Positions 1-6,031 of a stretch of 6,135 nucleotides of DNA are shown one piece after another (within the stretch, counting starts at the first letter, position 1; the number at the start of each line of letters is the position of its first letter). Source of the stretch: Solirubrobacteraceae bacterium (GTDB lineage: Bacteria > Actinomycetota > Thermoleophilia > Solirubrobacterales > Solirubrobacteraceae). A model generated the notes under the pieces. It saw only the letters and a list, made by a program, of their open reading frames with translations. It ran no database searches and was not told where the DNA came from. Where the stretch lies: positions 1 to 6,135 of the forward strand of contig JASHYF010000316.1 in NCBI GenBank assembly GCA_030043235.1, in the 5' to 3' direction. The position numbers were made by a program, and so were the translations under genes.

Positions 1-132
1 CCGAGGGCAGCCCGCGTCCCGCCCGCGGCGCATCCGAGGGCAGCCCGCGTCCCGCCCGCGGCGCATCCGAGGGCAGCCCGCGTCCCCTCCACGGCGCATC
101 CGATGACAACGCGCGTCCCGCCCGCGGCGAGA
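1..132. repeat. Four-copy 33-bp tandem repeat, in frame with the NUDIX gene
   Basis: Four head-to-tail units begin at 1, 34, 67 and 100 with no spacers. Units 1 and 2 are identical. Unit 3 differs from them at three bases (around 87-91). Unit 4 differs at four bases near its start, and its last three bases are divergent. The period is exactly 11 codons. In the frame of the downstream NUDIX gene each unit reads as a variant of SEGSPRPARGA: unit 3 gives SEGSPRPLHGA and unit 4 gives roughly SDDNARPARGE. The array starts at or before the window edge, so its copy number is unknown. A short stem (CCGCG/CGCGG) present in units 1 and 2 is broken in units 3 and 4, which argues against a conserved RNA structure. 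It could instead be a noncoding minisatellite. Confidence 0.9.
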
Positions 133-725
133 CCTACAACCCCGGCCCGCCCACGCGTCCGCGCCAGGCGGCCAGCGTGATCCTGCTGCGCGAAGGCTCG
201 CAAGGGCTCGAGGTGCTGCTCGTCAGGCGCACCCCGCGGGCGCGCTTCATGGGCGGCGTGTGGGTGTTTCCAGGCGGCGGCGTCGACGCGCGAGAGGGCG
301 AGGACGAGGCCGCGCATCGCATCGCCGCGATCCGCGAGCTGCGCGAGGAGGCTGGCATCACGCTCGAGGACACCGGCGCGCTGGTGGCGTTCTCGCGCTG
401 GATCACGCCCGCCGAGGTGCAGATCCGCTTCGACACACGCTTCTTCCTGGCCGTGCTGCCGCCTGGTCAAGAGCCGCGGATCGACGGCCAGGAGTGCGTG
501 GATCTCGGCTGGTTTGGCCCGCGCGCGGCGCTCGAGGCGCACGCAAGCGGCGAGATCGAGCTGGTCTTCCCCACGATCAAGCACCTCGAGCAGCTCGCCG
601 ACTTCGCCTCCGTCGAGTCGCTCGTCGCCTACGCCCGCGCCCGCAAGGTGCAGCCGGTGCAGCCGCGCGTGTTGCTCGAGGGCGAGGTCGCCCGCGTCGT
701 TCTGCCGGGTGAGCCGGGGTACTGA
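3..725 (+). CDS. NUDIX hydrolase, NUDT19-like (5' end beyond window)
   Basis: A NUDIX-fold hydrolase, a family that cleaves nucleoside diphosphates linked to another group X. Counting from the GTG at 177, the second half of the Nudix box is intact: R53-E54-L-R-E57-E58-A-G60-I, where the glutamates bind Mg2+. The first half is unusual, with a run of acidic residues but no Glu at the usual spacing. GGVWVFPGGGVD (residues 26-37) and the segment WITPAEVQIRFDTRFFLA (75-92) resemble the NUDT19/acyl-CoA diphosphatase branch, so CoA or acyl-CoA is a possible substrate (inference). Start: a GTG at 177 has a weak AGG at 166-168, but it would cut into the first beta strand (QAASVILL). The frame stays open to base 3 with no other start codon, so the real start probably lies upstream, with the 11-residue repeats as a disordered N-terminal extension. 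The minimal form is 182 aa. It ends TAC-TGA inside the 42-bp repeat and converges on the GH15 gene. Confidence 0.85.
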   Translation, partial: EGSPRPARGASEGSPRPARGASEGSPRPLHGASDDNARPARGETYNPGPPTRPRQAASVILLREGSQGLEVLLVRRTPRARFMGGVWVFPGGGVDAREGEDEAAHRIAAIRELREEAGITLEDTGALVAFSRWITPAEVQIRFDTRFFLAVLPPGQEPRIDGQECVDLGWFGPRAALEAHASGEIELVFPTIKHLEQLADFASVESLVAYARARKVQPVQPRVLLEGEVARVVLPGEPGY

Positions 726-732
726 GAATCGT

Positions 733-759
733 CCAGGACGGCGCTGGCGCGCCGGCTGG
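733..759. terminator. Hairpin in repeat copy 1, candidate bidirectional terminator
   Basis: CCAG (733-736) pairs with CTGG (756-759) and CGGCGC (739-744) pairs with GCGCCG (749-754). The two helices are separated by a small internal loop (GA against G), and the apical loop is TGGC. That makes ten base pairs, nine of them G-C... apart from one A-T pair, placed 8 nt after the NUDIX stop. No T-tract follows on either strand, so it is not a classical intrinsic terminator. Hairpins without a U-tract have been proposed as terminators in high-GC actinobacteria. The position between convergent genes supports the role. Confidence 0.45.
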
Positions 760-774
760 GCTACTGAGAATCGT

Positions 775-800
775 CCAGGACGGCGCTGCGCGCCGGCTGG
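775..800. terminator. Hairpin in repeat copy 2, candidate bidirectional terminator
   Basis: This has the same two helices as the copy-1 hairpin: CCAG 775-778 with CTGG 797-800, and CGGCGC 781-786 with GCGCCG 790-795. The apical loop is TGC instead of TGGC, so the only difference between the two copies falls in the loop. It ends 9 nt before the GH15 stop codon. On the - strand the bases after the stem include ATTCTC, a poor U-tract at best. Confidence 0.45.
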
Positions 801-808
801 ACTGGGGA

Positions 809-2758
809 TCAGCCGCGCTGCTGCGCGTCGATCACGTGCGTGACGGCGTTGATCAGCGCCAGGTGGGTGAACGCCTGCGGATAGTTGCCGAGATGGCGGC
901 CCGATGATGCCTCCAGCTCCTCGCCATATAGACCCATCGGCGAGGCATAGGAGATCAGGCGCTCGCACAGATGTTCGGCGTCACGGTGTTCGCCGATCTC
1001 CGACAGCGCGGATACGAGCCAGAAGGAGCAGATCAGGAACGTGCCCTCCTCGCCATGCAGGCCGTCGTCGGTCTCCTCCGTGCGGTAGCGCAGCACCAGA
1101 CCACCGTCGGTGAGCTCGTCGCGAATGGCGGTGACGGTGGCGCGCACACGCTCGTCGTCCGGCGGCAGGAAGCGCACCAGCGGCACGAGCAGGTTCGAAG
1201 CATCGAGCGCATCCGTTTCGTAGTGCTGGCGAAAGACGCCGCGCTTGTCCACCCCGTGCTCGAGGATGTCGGCGTGGATCTCGTCTGCCAGCTGCTGCCA
1301 CCTCTCGGCGTGCTCCTGCTCGCCGCGCCGTTCGGCCAGACGCGCACCGCGATCCATCGCCACCCAGCACATCAGCTTTGAGGACACGTAGTGGCGCGGC
1401 TCCCCGCGCGCCTCCCAGATCCCCTGGTCGGGCTGCTTCCACACGGCCGCCGCGCACTGGACCTGGTCGGTGAGCACCGGCCACAGCCGCTCGGGTATGT
1501 GGTCGCGCTGCTTGGAGTGCAGGTACACGGAGTCGAGCACCGCACCGAACACGTCGTTCTGGCGCTGGTTGTAGGCGCCGTTGCCGATGCGCACCGGGCG
1601 CGCGCCCTCGTAGCCCTTGAGATGATCGAGCGTCGACTCGGTGAGATCCTTCTGGCCCTTGATCCCGTACATGATCTGCAGCGAGCCGTCCTCGTTGCGC
1701 TGCATGTCGGCCACGTACTGGACGAAGTCGTCGGCCTCCCAGTCGAGCCCAAGCGCGTGCAGCCCCCACAGCGCGAAGGTCGCGTCGCGCATCCAGCAGA
1801 AGCGGTAGTCCCAGTTGCGCTCTCCTTGGGGGCTCTCGGGCAAGGACGTGGTGGCGGCCGCCACCAGCGCGCCGGTTGGCATGAACGTGAGCCCCTTCAG
1901 CGTCAGCGCCGAGCGCTGCAGGTGAGAGCGCCATGGGTGGTCGGGGTAGGTCCCTTCTGCGAGCCACGTGCGCCAGAAGTGAGCCGTGCGCTCCATGTGC
2001 CCTTCGGCCTGCTCCACCAGGTGCGGCCCCCGCAGCTCCTCCGTCCAGGACAGTGCGCAGAAACGCTTCTCCCCTTCCATCATCGTGTGGCGGCCGTGCG
2101 TGCGATTGCCCTCGATGCCCAGGCTGATGTCGCTGAACAGCCTGAAGGAGCTCCCGCCGCCGCTGGCGTCCTCGGTCGTGAGATCCGGACAGCCGTCGAC
2201 CGTGCACAGCTCCTCCTTGCCGAGGTCGACGTGGCTCCAGCTCGCCGGCGTGGCGCCGTAGTCGAGCATCGGCTCGCACACGACCTCGACCTGCACCTGT
2301 CCCTGGATGCATTCGATGATGCGCACCAGCAGGTGGTCGGCGTCGTAGTCGGTCGGGGGGCGCGTGTGGCTGGAGCTGTGCGTGCGGTCGTGCCACTGCC
2401 CGATCGTCAGCGCGTCCACCACGCGCAGCCAGCCCTGGGGGGTCATCCAGGTCGTCTCGACGACGTTCGTGCCGGGTATGTAGCGCCGGCCGGCCGGGAC
2501 GTAGAGGCCGTAGGGACCGACGCGCCAGCTGCCGGCGCCGCGGTCGAGCATCGCGCCGAACACCGACGGCGAGTCGAAGTGGGGCAGGCACATCCACTCG
2601 ATCGTGCCGTCCGAGGCGACCAGCGCGCACGTGTGGCAGTCCGACAGGAACGCGTAGTCGGCGATCGGCGGGAACGGCGAGTCGACGGGCTCGGCGCGCG
2701 TGTCGGCGGCCACCGGGCGCGTGCGCCGCGAGAAGGAGCTCTCGCGCGTGCTCACCAC
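809..2758 (-). CDS. GH15 family glycoside hydrolase, probable trehalase
   Basis: A 649-aa retaining-fold relative of glucoamylases; GH15 enzymes invert the anomeric centre. From memory it most resembles the mycobacterial GH15 trehalases, which split trehalose into two glucoses and have a similar length. The N-terminal beta-sandwich domain opens with PIADYAFLSDC (31-41) and continues with SDGTIEWMCLPHFDSPSVFG. The (alpha/alpha)6 barrel begins near 270 and holds the substrate-site motif RNWDYRFCWMRDA (314-326) and NQRQNDVFGAVLDS (397-410). The likely general acid is E449 in GIWEAR. The likely general base is E613 or E614 in YGEELE, before RHLGNYPQAFTH. There is no signal peptide, so it should be cytoplasmic. 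Start: GTG at 2758 or GTG at 2755, overlapping the MBL stop; the second would give a 4-bp GTGA overlap. No Shine-Dalgarno sequence is evident, which fits coupling to the MBL gene. The first 30 residues are a nonconserved polar tail. Other alpha-glucosides remain possible as substrates. Confidence 0.92.
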   Translation of the reverse strand: MVSTRESSFSRRTRPVAADTRAEPVDSPFPPIADYAFLSDCHTCALVASDGTIEWMCLPHFDSPSVFGAMLDRGAGSWRVGPYGLYVPAGRRYIPGTNVVETTWMTPQGWLRVVDALTIGQWHDRTHSSSHTRPPTDYDADHLLVRIIECIQGQVQVEVVCEPMLDYGATPASWSHVDLGKEELCTVDGCPDLTTEDASGGGSSFRLFSDISLGIEGNRTHGRHTMMEGEKRFCALSWTEELRGPHLVEQAEGHMERTAHFWRTWLAEGTYPDHPWRSHLQRSALTLKGLTFMPTGALVAAATTSLPESPQGERNWDYRFCWMRDATFALWGLHALGLDWEADDFVQYVADMQRNEDGSLQIMYGIKGQKDLTESTLDHLKGYEGARPVRIGNGAYNQRQNDVFGAVLDSVYLHSKQRDHIPERLWPVLTDQVQCAAAVWKQPDQGIWEARGEPRHYVSSKLMCWVAMDRGARLAERRGEQEHAERWQQLADEIHADILEHGVDKRGVFRQHYETDALDASNLLVPLVRFLPPDDERVRATVTAIRDELTDGGLVLRYRTEETDDGLHGEEGTFLICSFWLVSALSEIGEHRDAEHLCERLISYASPMGLYGEELEASSGRHLGNYPQAFTHLALINAVTHVIDAQQRG

Positions 2759-3606
2759 TCGGTCCGTTCGAACTTCGGGCGCTCGACGCCGCCGGGCAGG
2801 ACCTGCTCGTCTTCGAGCTTGTCCAGGTGTGCGGCGAGCGTGGCGGTGGCGAGTCCCAGCAACTGCTCAGGTACGTCGAACCACACGGCGTCGAGCAGCT
2901 CCTCGATCGTACGCCGCCCTTCGCCGAGCGCCACGATCAAGCGATTTTCGCGGTCCACGCGATGCGCCAGATACTCCTCGAGCTTCGCTTGGGCATCCCA
3001 CACGGGCGGTCCGTGGCCCGGGCAGAGCACGTTGAAATCCTCGCGCAGGCACAGCCGCGTGAGCGCCAGCAGGTAGCCGTGCATCGCGCCGCGATAGGGG
3101 GTGATGAACACGCTGCCCTCGCCGAGCACGGCGTCGCCGCAGAAACACGCGCCATCGGCCACGAGCGCGTAATGGTCCGGGGAGTGCCCGGGCGTGGCCA
3201 CCGCCTCGAAGGGCCCGAAGCGCACGTCTTCGCCGAGCAGGATGTCGACCGCGCCGCGCCCGCCGGCCACCGGCGCCGGATAGCGCTCGAGCAGGGCGCT
3301 CGTCGCTTCGGTGTGGTCGTGGTGGTCGTGGGTGAGAGCCACGCCGCCGAGGCCGCCGCGAGCCTCGATCGCGGCGCCGAGGCGCGCGAGGTGCTCGTCC
3401 AGCAGCGGGCCGGGGTCCACCACCCACGCAGGCCCGCGTCCCACCACCCACGTGTTCGTGCCGGACAGCGTCAGCGGGCCCGGGTTGGGCGCGAGCACGC
3501 GCAGGATGTCGTAGTGGGTGAGGAGATCCGCCTCGGAGCCGGCCTCGGCCGAGTCGCCGTTGGCGCCGGTTCCCCCCTCGGGGTTGTCCGCGTGGGGCTC
3601 GGTCAT
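2752..3606 (-). CDS. MBL-fold metallo-hydrolase, LACTB2-like, with winged helix
   Basis: With the ATG at 3606 this is a 284-aa two-domain protein. The metallo-beta-lactamase domain has all the metal ligands: HDHHDH at 93-98 (after ALT), H141 in TPGHS, D158 in FCGDA and H198 in CPGHG. GTNTWVVG (49-56) near its start is typical of the LACTB2/glyoxalase-II-like group. The C-terminal 60-70 residues (HRVDREN.. to the end) look like the helical winged-helix domain that follows the MBL fold in this group. Human LACTB2 is an endoribonuclease; the substrate here cannot be read from sequence. Start: ATG at 3660 would add 18 residues (MRARRAVIPP...) and has only a weak AGG upstream. I prefer 3606 because the protein then begins MTEP with an acidic, Gly-rich disordered stretch, though it also lacks a Shine-Dalgarno site. 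It overlaps the GH15 start. In several actinobacteria such MBL genes sit near NUDIX genes, and one lies just beyond GH15 here. Confidence 0.9.
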   Translation of the reverse strand: MTEPHADNPEGGTGANGDSAEAGSEADLLTHYDILRVLAPNPGPLTLSGTNTWVVGRGPAWVVDPGPLLDEHLARLGAAIEARGGLGGVALTHDHHDHTEATSALLERYPAPVAGGRGAVDILLGEDVRFGPFEAVATPGHSPDHYALVADGACFCGDAVLGEGSVFITPYRGAMHGYLLALTRLCLREDFNVLCPGHGPPVWDAQAKLEEYLAHRVDRENRLIVALGEGRRTIEELLDAVWFDVPEQLLGLATATLAAHLDKLEDEQVLPGGVERPKFERTEW

Positions 3607-3678
3607 GAGCAGCGACGTTACTGACCACACGGGCGGAATGACGGCTCGCCGCGCCCGCATTGATGCCTGGCGGCGTTC

Positions 3679-3692
3679 CAGACGAGCGTCTG
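3679..3692 (-). other. Short hairpin between dehydrogenase and MBL genes
   Basis: CAGACG (3679-3684) and CGTCTG (3687-3692) form a perfect inverted repeat. It would fold as a 5-bp stem with a GAGC loop, beginning 11 nt after the stop of the dehydrogenase gene and ending 18 nt before the upstream candidate start (3660) of the MBL gene. No U-tract follows. It may be a weak attenuator or chance. Confidence 0.25.
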
Positions 3693-3703
3693 CACAGCGG
3701 AGG

Positions 3704-5140
3704 TCAGGCGATGTTGGCCATCACATGCTTCACCACCGTGTAGTCCTCCACGCCGTAGATGCTCAGATCCTTGCCGTAGCCGGACTCCTTGAAACCACCG
3801 TGCGGCATCTCGGAGACGAGCGGGATGTGATCGTTGATCCACACGCACCCGAAGCGCAGCGCCCGTGATACGCGCAGGGCGCGCCCCACGTCGCGCGTCC
3901 ACACCGACGAGGCCAGCCCGTAGCGGGTGGCGTTGGCCCAAGCGATCGCCTGCCCCTCATCGGTGAAGCGCTGCACGGTGATGACCGGCCCGAAGATCTC
4001 GCGCTGGACCATCTCGTCGTCCTGCTCGAGCCCAGCCACGACCGTCGGTTCGAGGTAGAAGCCGGGACGGTCGGGCGCCTTGCCGCCGGTCACTATCTCG
4101 GCGCGATCGGGACGGCGCGCGAGGAAGCCTTCGACACGCTCGCGCTGGCGCGCGGAGTTCACCGGGCCGAGCGTCGTGCCGGGGGCCAGCGTGTCGCCGA
4201 TCACGAGTCCCTGCGCCTGCTCGACGAGTCCGGAGACCACGTCGTCGTACACCTCGCCGGCCGCGAGCACGCGGGTGGCGGCGGTGCAGTCCTGCCCGGC
4301 GTTGTAGTAGCCGGTGCCGGCGATCGTCGCCAGCGCGTCCTCGAGGCCGACGTCGTCGAACACCAGCACGGGCGCCTTGCCGCCCAGCTCGAGATGCACC
4401 CGCTTGAGCGTGTCCGCGGCGGCGTGCGCGAAGTGCTTGCCCGTGTCCACCGAGCCGGTGAGCGCGAGCATGTCCACGTCGGGGTGGTTGATGAGCGCCT
4501 CGCCCGTCGGCTCGCCGGGGCCGGTGACGATGTTGAGGACGCCCTTGGGCAGGACCTCGGCGGCGAGCTCGGCCAGGCGCACGGTCGTGATCGGCGTGGT
4601 CTCGGCGGGCTTCAGCACCACCGTGTTGCCGGCTGCGAGCGCGGGGGCGAATTTCCAGATGGCCATCATCAGCGGGTAGTTCCACGGCGTCACCTGCGCG
4701 ATCACGCCGACGGGCTCGCGGCGGGTGAAGGAGGTGTAGCCCTCCATGTACTCGCCCGCCGAGCGGCCCTCCAGGCAGCGCGCCGCGCCGGCGAAGAAGC
4801 GCAGGTTGTCGGCCATCACGGGGATCTCATCGGCCGTGACCGCCTCGATCGGCTTGCCCGCGTTTAGCGCCTCCGCCCGCGCGATCTCCGCGCCGTGCTC
4901 GTCGATCAGATCGGCGATCGCCAGCAGCGCCTGCGCGCGTTGCGCCGGCGTCGTGGCCGACCAGCCGTCGAACGCCCGGCGCGCGGCCCGCACCGCGCGA
5001 TCCACGTCCTCCGGAGTGGAGATCGGGGCCCGTGCCATCTCCTCGCCCGTGGCCGGGTTGAGCACAGCTTCGGTCTCCCCGGCGGAGGCGACGGGCTCTC
5101 CGTCGATGAAGTTGCTCAGGGTCTCGGTCGCGCTCGCCAT
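3704..5140 (-). CDS. patD: Gamma-aminobutyraldehyde dehydrogenase (PatD/YdcW-like)
   Basis: A 478-aa NAD(P)-dependent aldehyde dehydrogenase, full length for the family. It should oxidise 4-aminobutanal (or 1-pyrroline) to GABA in putrescine degradation, in the cytoplasm. Seen: the NAD-binding segment PWNYP (152-156, N154) and K177 in LKPAE, the GSVDTG loop (229-234), general base E251 in LELGGKAP, nucleophile C285 in [11 protein letters not shown], and EIFGP at 381-385. The stretch [24 protein letters not shown] and the C-terminal [16 protein letters not shown]...[13 protein letters not shown] follow E. coli PatD closely as I recall it, more than betaine or succinate-semialdehyde dehydrogenases. 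Start: the frame is open to 5257, but that would run into the divergent crotonase gene, and the extra 39 residues look nothing like the family. ATG at 5140 gives the expected N terminus ([15 protein letters not shown]). No clear Shine-Dalgarno site is present, and the transcript may be leaderless. Confidence 0.93.
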   Translation of the reverse strand: MASATETLSNFIDGEPVASAGETEAVLNPATGEEMARAPISTPEDVDRAVRAARRAFDGWSATTPAQRAQALLAIADLIDEHGAEIARAEALNAGKPIEAVTADEIPVMADNLRFFAGAARCLEGRSAGEYMEGYTSFTRREPVGVIAQVTPWNYPLMMAIWKFAPALAAGNTVVLKPAETTPITTVRLAELAAEVLPKGVLNIVTGPGEPTGEALINHPDVDMLALTGSVDTGKHFAHAAADTLKRVHLELGGKAPVLVFDDVGLEDALATIAGTGYYNAGQDCTAATRVLAAGEVYDDVVSGLVEQAQGLVIGDTLAPGTTLGPVNSARQRERVEGFLARRPDRAEIVTGGKAPDRPGFYLEPTVVAGLEQDDEMVQREIFGPVITVQRFTDEGQAIAWANATRYGLASSVWTRDVGRALRVSRALRFGCVWINDHIPLVSEMPHGGFKESGYGKDLSIYGVEDYTVVKHVMANIA

Positions 5141-5148
5141 CGTTGGTG

Positions 5149-5154
5149 AGTGTA
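5149..5154 (-). promoter_or_regulatory. Possible -10 element for the dehydrogenase gene
   Basis: Read on the - strand the hexamer is TACACT, a four-of-six match to TATAAT. It ends 8 nt before the ATG at 5140, so transcription would begin at or very near the start codon (leaderless). No convincing -35 box lies 16-19 bp upstream. Leaderless genes are common in actinobacteria. Confidence 0.22.
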
Positions 5155-5179
5155 CGGAGCGCGCCGTGGAGGCATGTCG

Positions 5180-5209
5180 TTGATCGAACGGTCGCTGCCA
5201 CAATAGGAT
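5180..5209 (+). promoter_or_regulatory. Possible promoter of the crotonase gene
   Basis: TTGATC (5180-5185) and TAGGAT (5204-5209) each match the sigma-70-type consensus at four of six positions and are 18 bp apart. The -10 box ends 9 nt before the ATG at 5219, implying a leaderless or nearly leaderless mRNA. The same bases contain AGGA (5205-5208), which could instead serve as a ribosome binding site 10 nt from the ATG; both cannot be true of one transcript. A short inverted repeat, CGTT-N5-AACG (5178-5190), overlaps the -35 box. Confidence 0.3.
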
Positions 5210-5218
5210 TCCCCGGCG

Positions 5219-6022
5219 ATGACCCCGCTGCTGCTGATCGACGAGCCCGCCCCGCATGTCGTTCAGCTCGCGCTCAACCGTCCCGAGCAGCTCAATGCGA
5301 TGACCTCAGAGCTGTGTGAGGCGCTGCACGTGGAGCTGCGCAGGCTGTCGGCGGAGCGCGCATGCCGGGCGGTCATCCTGACCGGCGCCGGGCGCGGCTT
5401 CTGCGCCGGCGTCGACCTTCGCGGCTACGGCGCGGCGCCGGGCAACGACGGCAGCGACGAGCCCCGTGACCGCCTCGCCAACCAGGAGCACATGTCCACG
5501 CTCGTGCTGGGGCTCCGAGCGCTGCCGCAACCGGTGATCGCAGCCGTCAACGGCCCGGCGGCGGGCCTCGGCCTCGCGTTGAGTCTTGCCTGCGACATCC
5601 GCTATGCCAGCGCCAAGGCGGTGTTTCGCGTGGCTTTCGTCAACATCGGCTTGTCCAACTGCGACATGGGCACGAGCTGGCTGCTGCCTCGCCTGATCGG
5701 CGCGTCGCGCTCACACGAGCTGATGCTCACCGGACGCAGGATTGACGCCGAGGAGGCGCTGCGGATCGGGCTGGTCACCGATGTCCTCGCCGAGGAGGCA
5801 CTGCTCGAGCGCGCTGTGCGGGCGGCCGAGGAGATTGCCGCGCTCGCGCCGTGGGGCGTGCGCCTGACCAAGCGCGGAATGTGGAGCGCGCTCGAGATCC
5901 CCTCCGAGCACGCGGCGGTCGAGTACGAGGACCGTCAGCAGATCATGGCGACGTTCAGCAACGCGGTACCGGAGGCGGCCGGCGCGTTCCTGGAGAAGCG
6001 TCCCGCCAGCTTCGCCGACTAG
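5219..6022 (+). CDS. Enoyl-CoA hydratase/isomerase (crotonase) family protein
   Basis: A 267-aa single-domain crotonase-fold protein acting on acyl-CoA thioesters, normal length for the family. Seen: RPEQLNAM (21-28), the CoA/oxyanion-hole segment [13 protein letters not shown] (58-70), the second oxyanion region [21 protein letters not shown] (split 111-131), and LPRLIG (156-161). Aligned by eye with rat mitochondrial hydratase, the two catalytic glutamates (E144, E164) fall at A120 and F140, so classical water addition by that pair is not expected. An acid is present at D149 in [12 protein letters not shown]. This is close to the place of the catalytic Asp in isomerase-type members such as PaaG, but offset by one residue. 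An isomerase or another acyl-CoA reaction is therefore more likely than 2-enoyl-CoA hydration. The gene starts with ATG 78 bp from the divergent dehydrogenase and ends 9 bp before the convergent alanine dehydrogenase. Confidence 0.93.
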   Translation: MTPLLLIDEPAPHVVQLALNRPEQLNAMTSELCEALHVELRRLSAERACRAVILTGAGRGFCAGVDLRGYGAAPGNDGSDEPRDRLANQEHMSTLVLGLRALPQPVIAAVNGPAAGLGLALSLACDIRYASAKAVFRVAFVNIGLSNCDMGTSWLLPRLIGASRSHELMLTGRRIDAEEALRIGLVTDVLAEEALLERAVRAAEEIAALAPWGVRLTKRGMWSALEIPSEHAAVEYEDRQQIMATFSNAVPEAAGAFLEKRPASFAD

Positions 6023-6031
6023 GAGGGCGAG

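Larger units (their letters stand above)
720..800. repeat. Tandem duplication, 42-bp period, across the NUDIX stop codon
   Basis: Copy 1 (720-759) and copy 2 (762-800) are identical apart from one missing G in copy 2, near 788. The first copy begins with the last NUDIX codon and its stop (TACTGA), so the second copy carries a silent duplicate of the stop. The repeat fills nearly all of the gap between the NUDIX gene and the convergent GH15 gene. It is unrelated to the 33-bp repeat at the other end of the NUDIX gene. Confidence 0.95.

Noticed and set aside
1..132. CRISPR array
   Set aside because: The units are directly adjacent with no unique spacers, and there are no cas genes.
103..180. 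Short + frame starting at ATG 103 (25 codons)
   Set aside because: Pro/Arg/Ala-rich with no ribosome binding site, and it is out of frame with the NUDIX gene and stops at its putative GTG start; nothing supports it as a gene.
720..800. Attachment site or insertion-sequence target duplication
   Set aside because: The copies are adjacent, with no integrase, transposase or terminal inverted repeats in the window; simple tandem duplication suffices.
981..2630. 549-codon open frame on - in another phase of the GH15 gene
   Set aside because: Arg/Ala/Gly-rich low-complexity translation, typical of an off-frame shadow; the GH15 frame explains the region.
1391..3076. 561-codon open frame on + across the GH15 and MBL genes
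   Set aside because: It is antisense to two genes with clear family motifs. Its translation has no recognisable domain, and such frames are expected opposite GC-rich codons.
2827..3624. 265-codon open frame on + opposite the MBL gene
   Set aside because: Antisense shadow; the - strand frame carries the complete MBL metal-ligand set.
5178..5190. CGTT-N5-AACG as a defined operator
   Set aside because: Arms of only four bases are expected by chance; mentioned only as part of the divergent promoter region.
5141..5257. Extended start of the aminobutyraldehyde dehydrogenase at 5257
   Set aside because: The 39 extra residues are unlike the family and would overlap the divergent crotonase gene. 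ATG at 5140 gives the expected N terminus.
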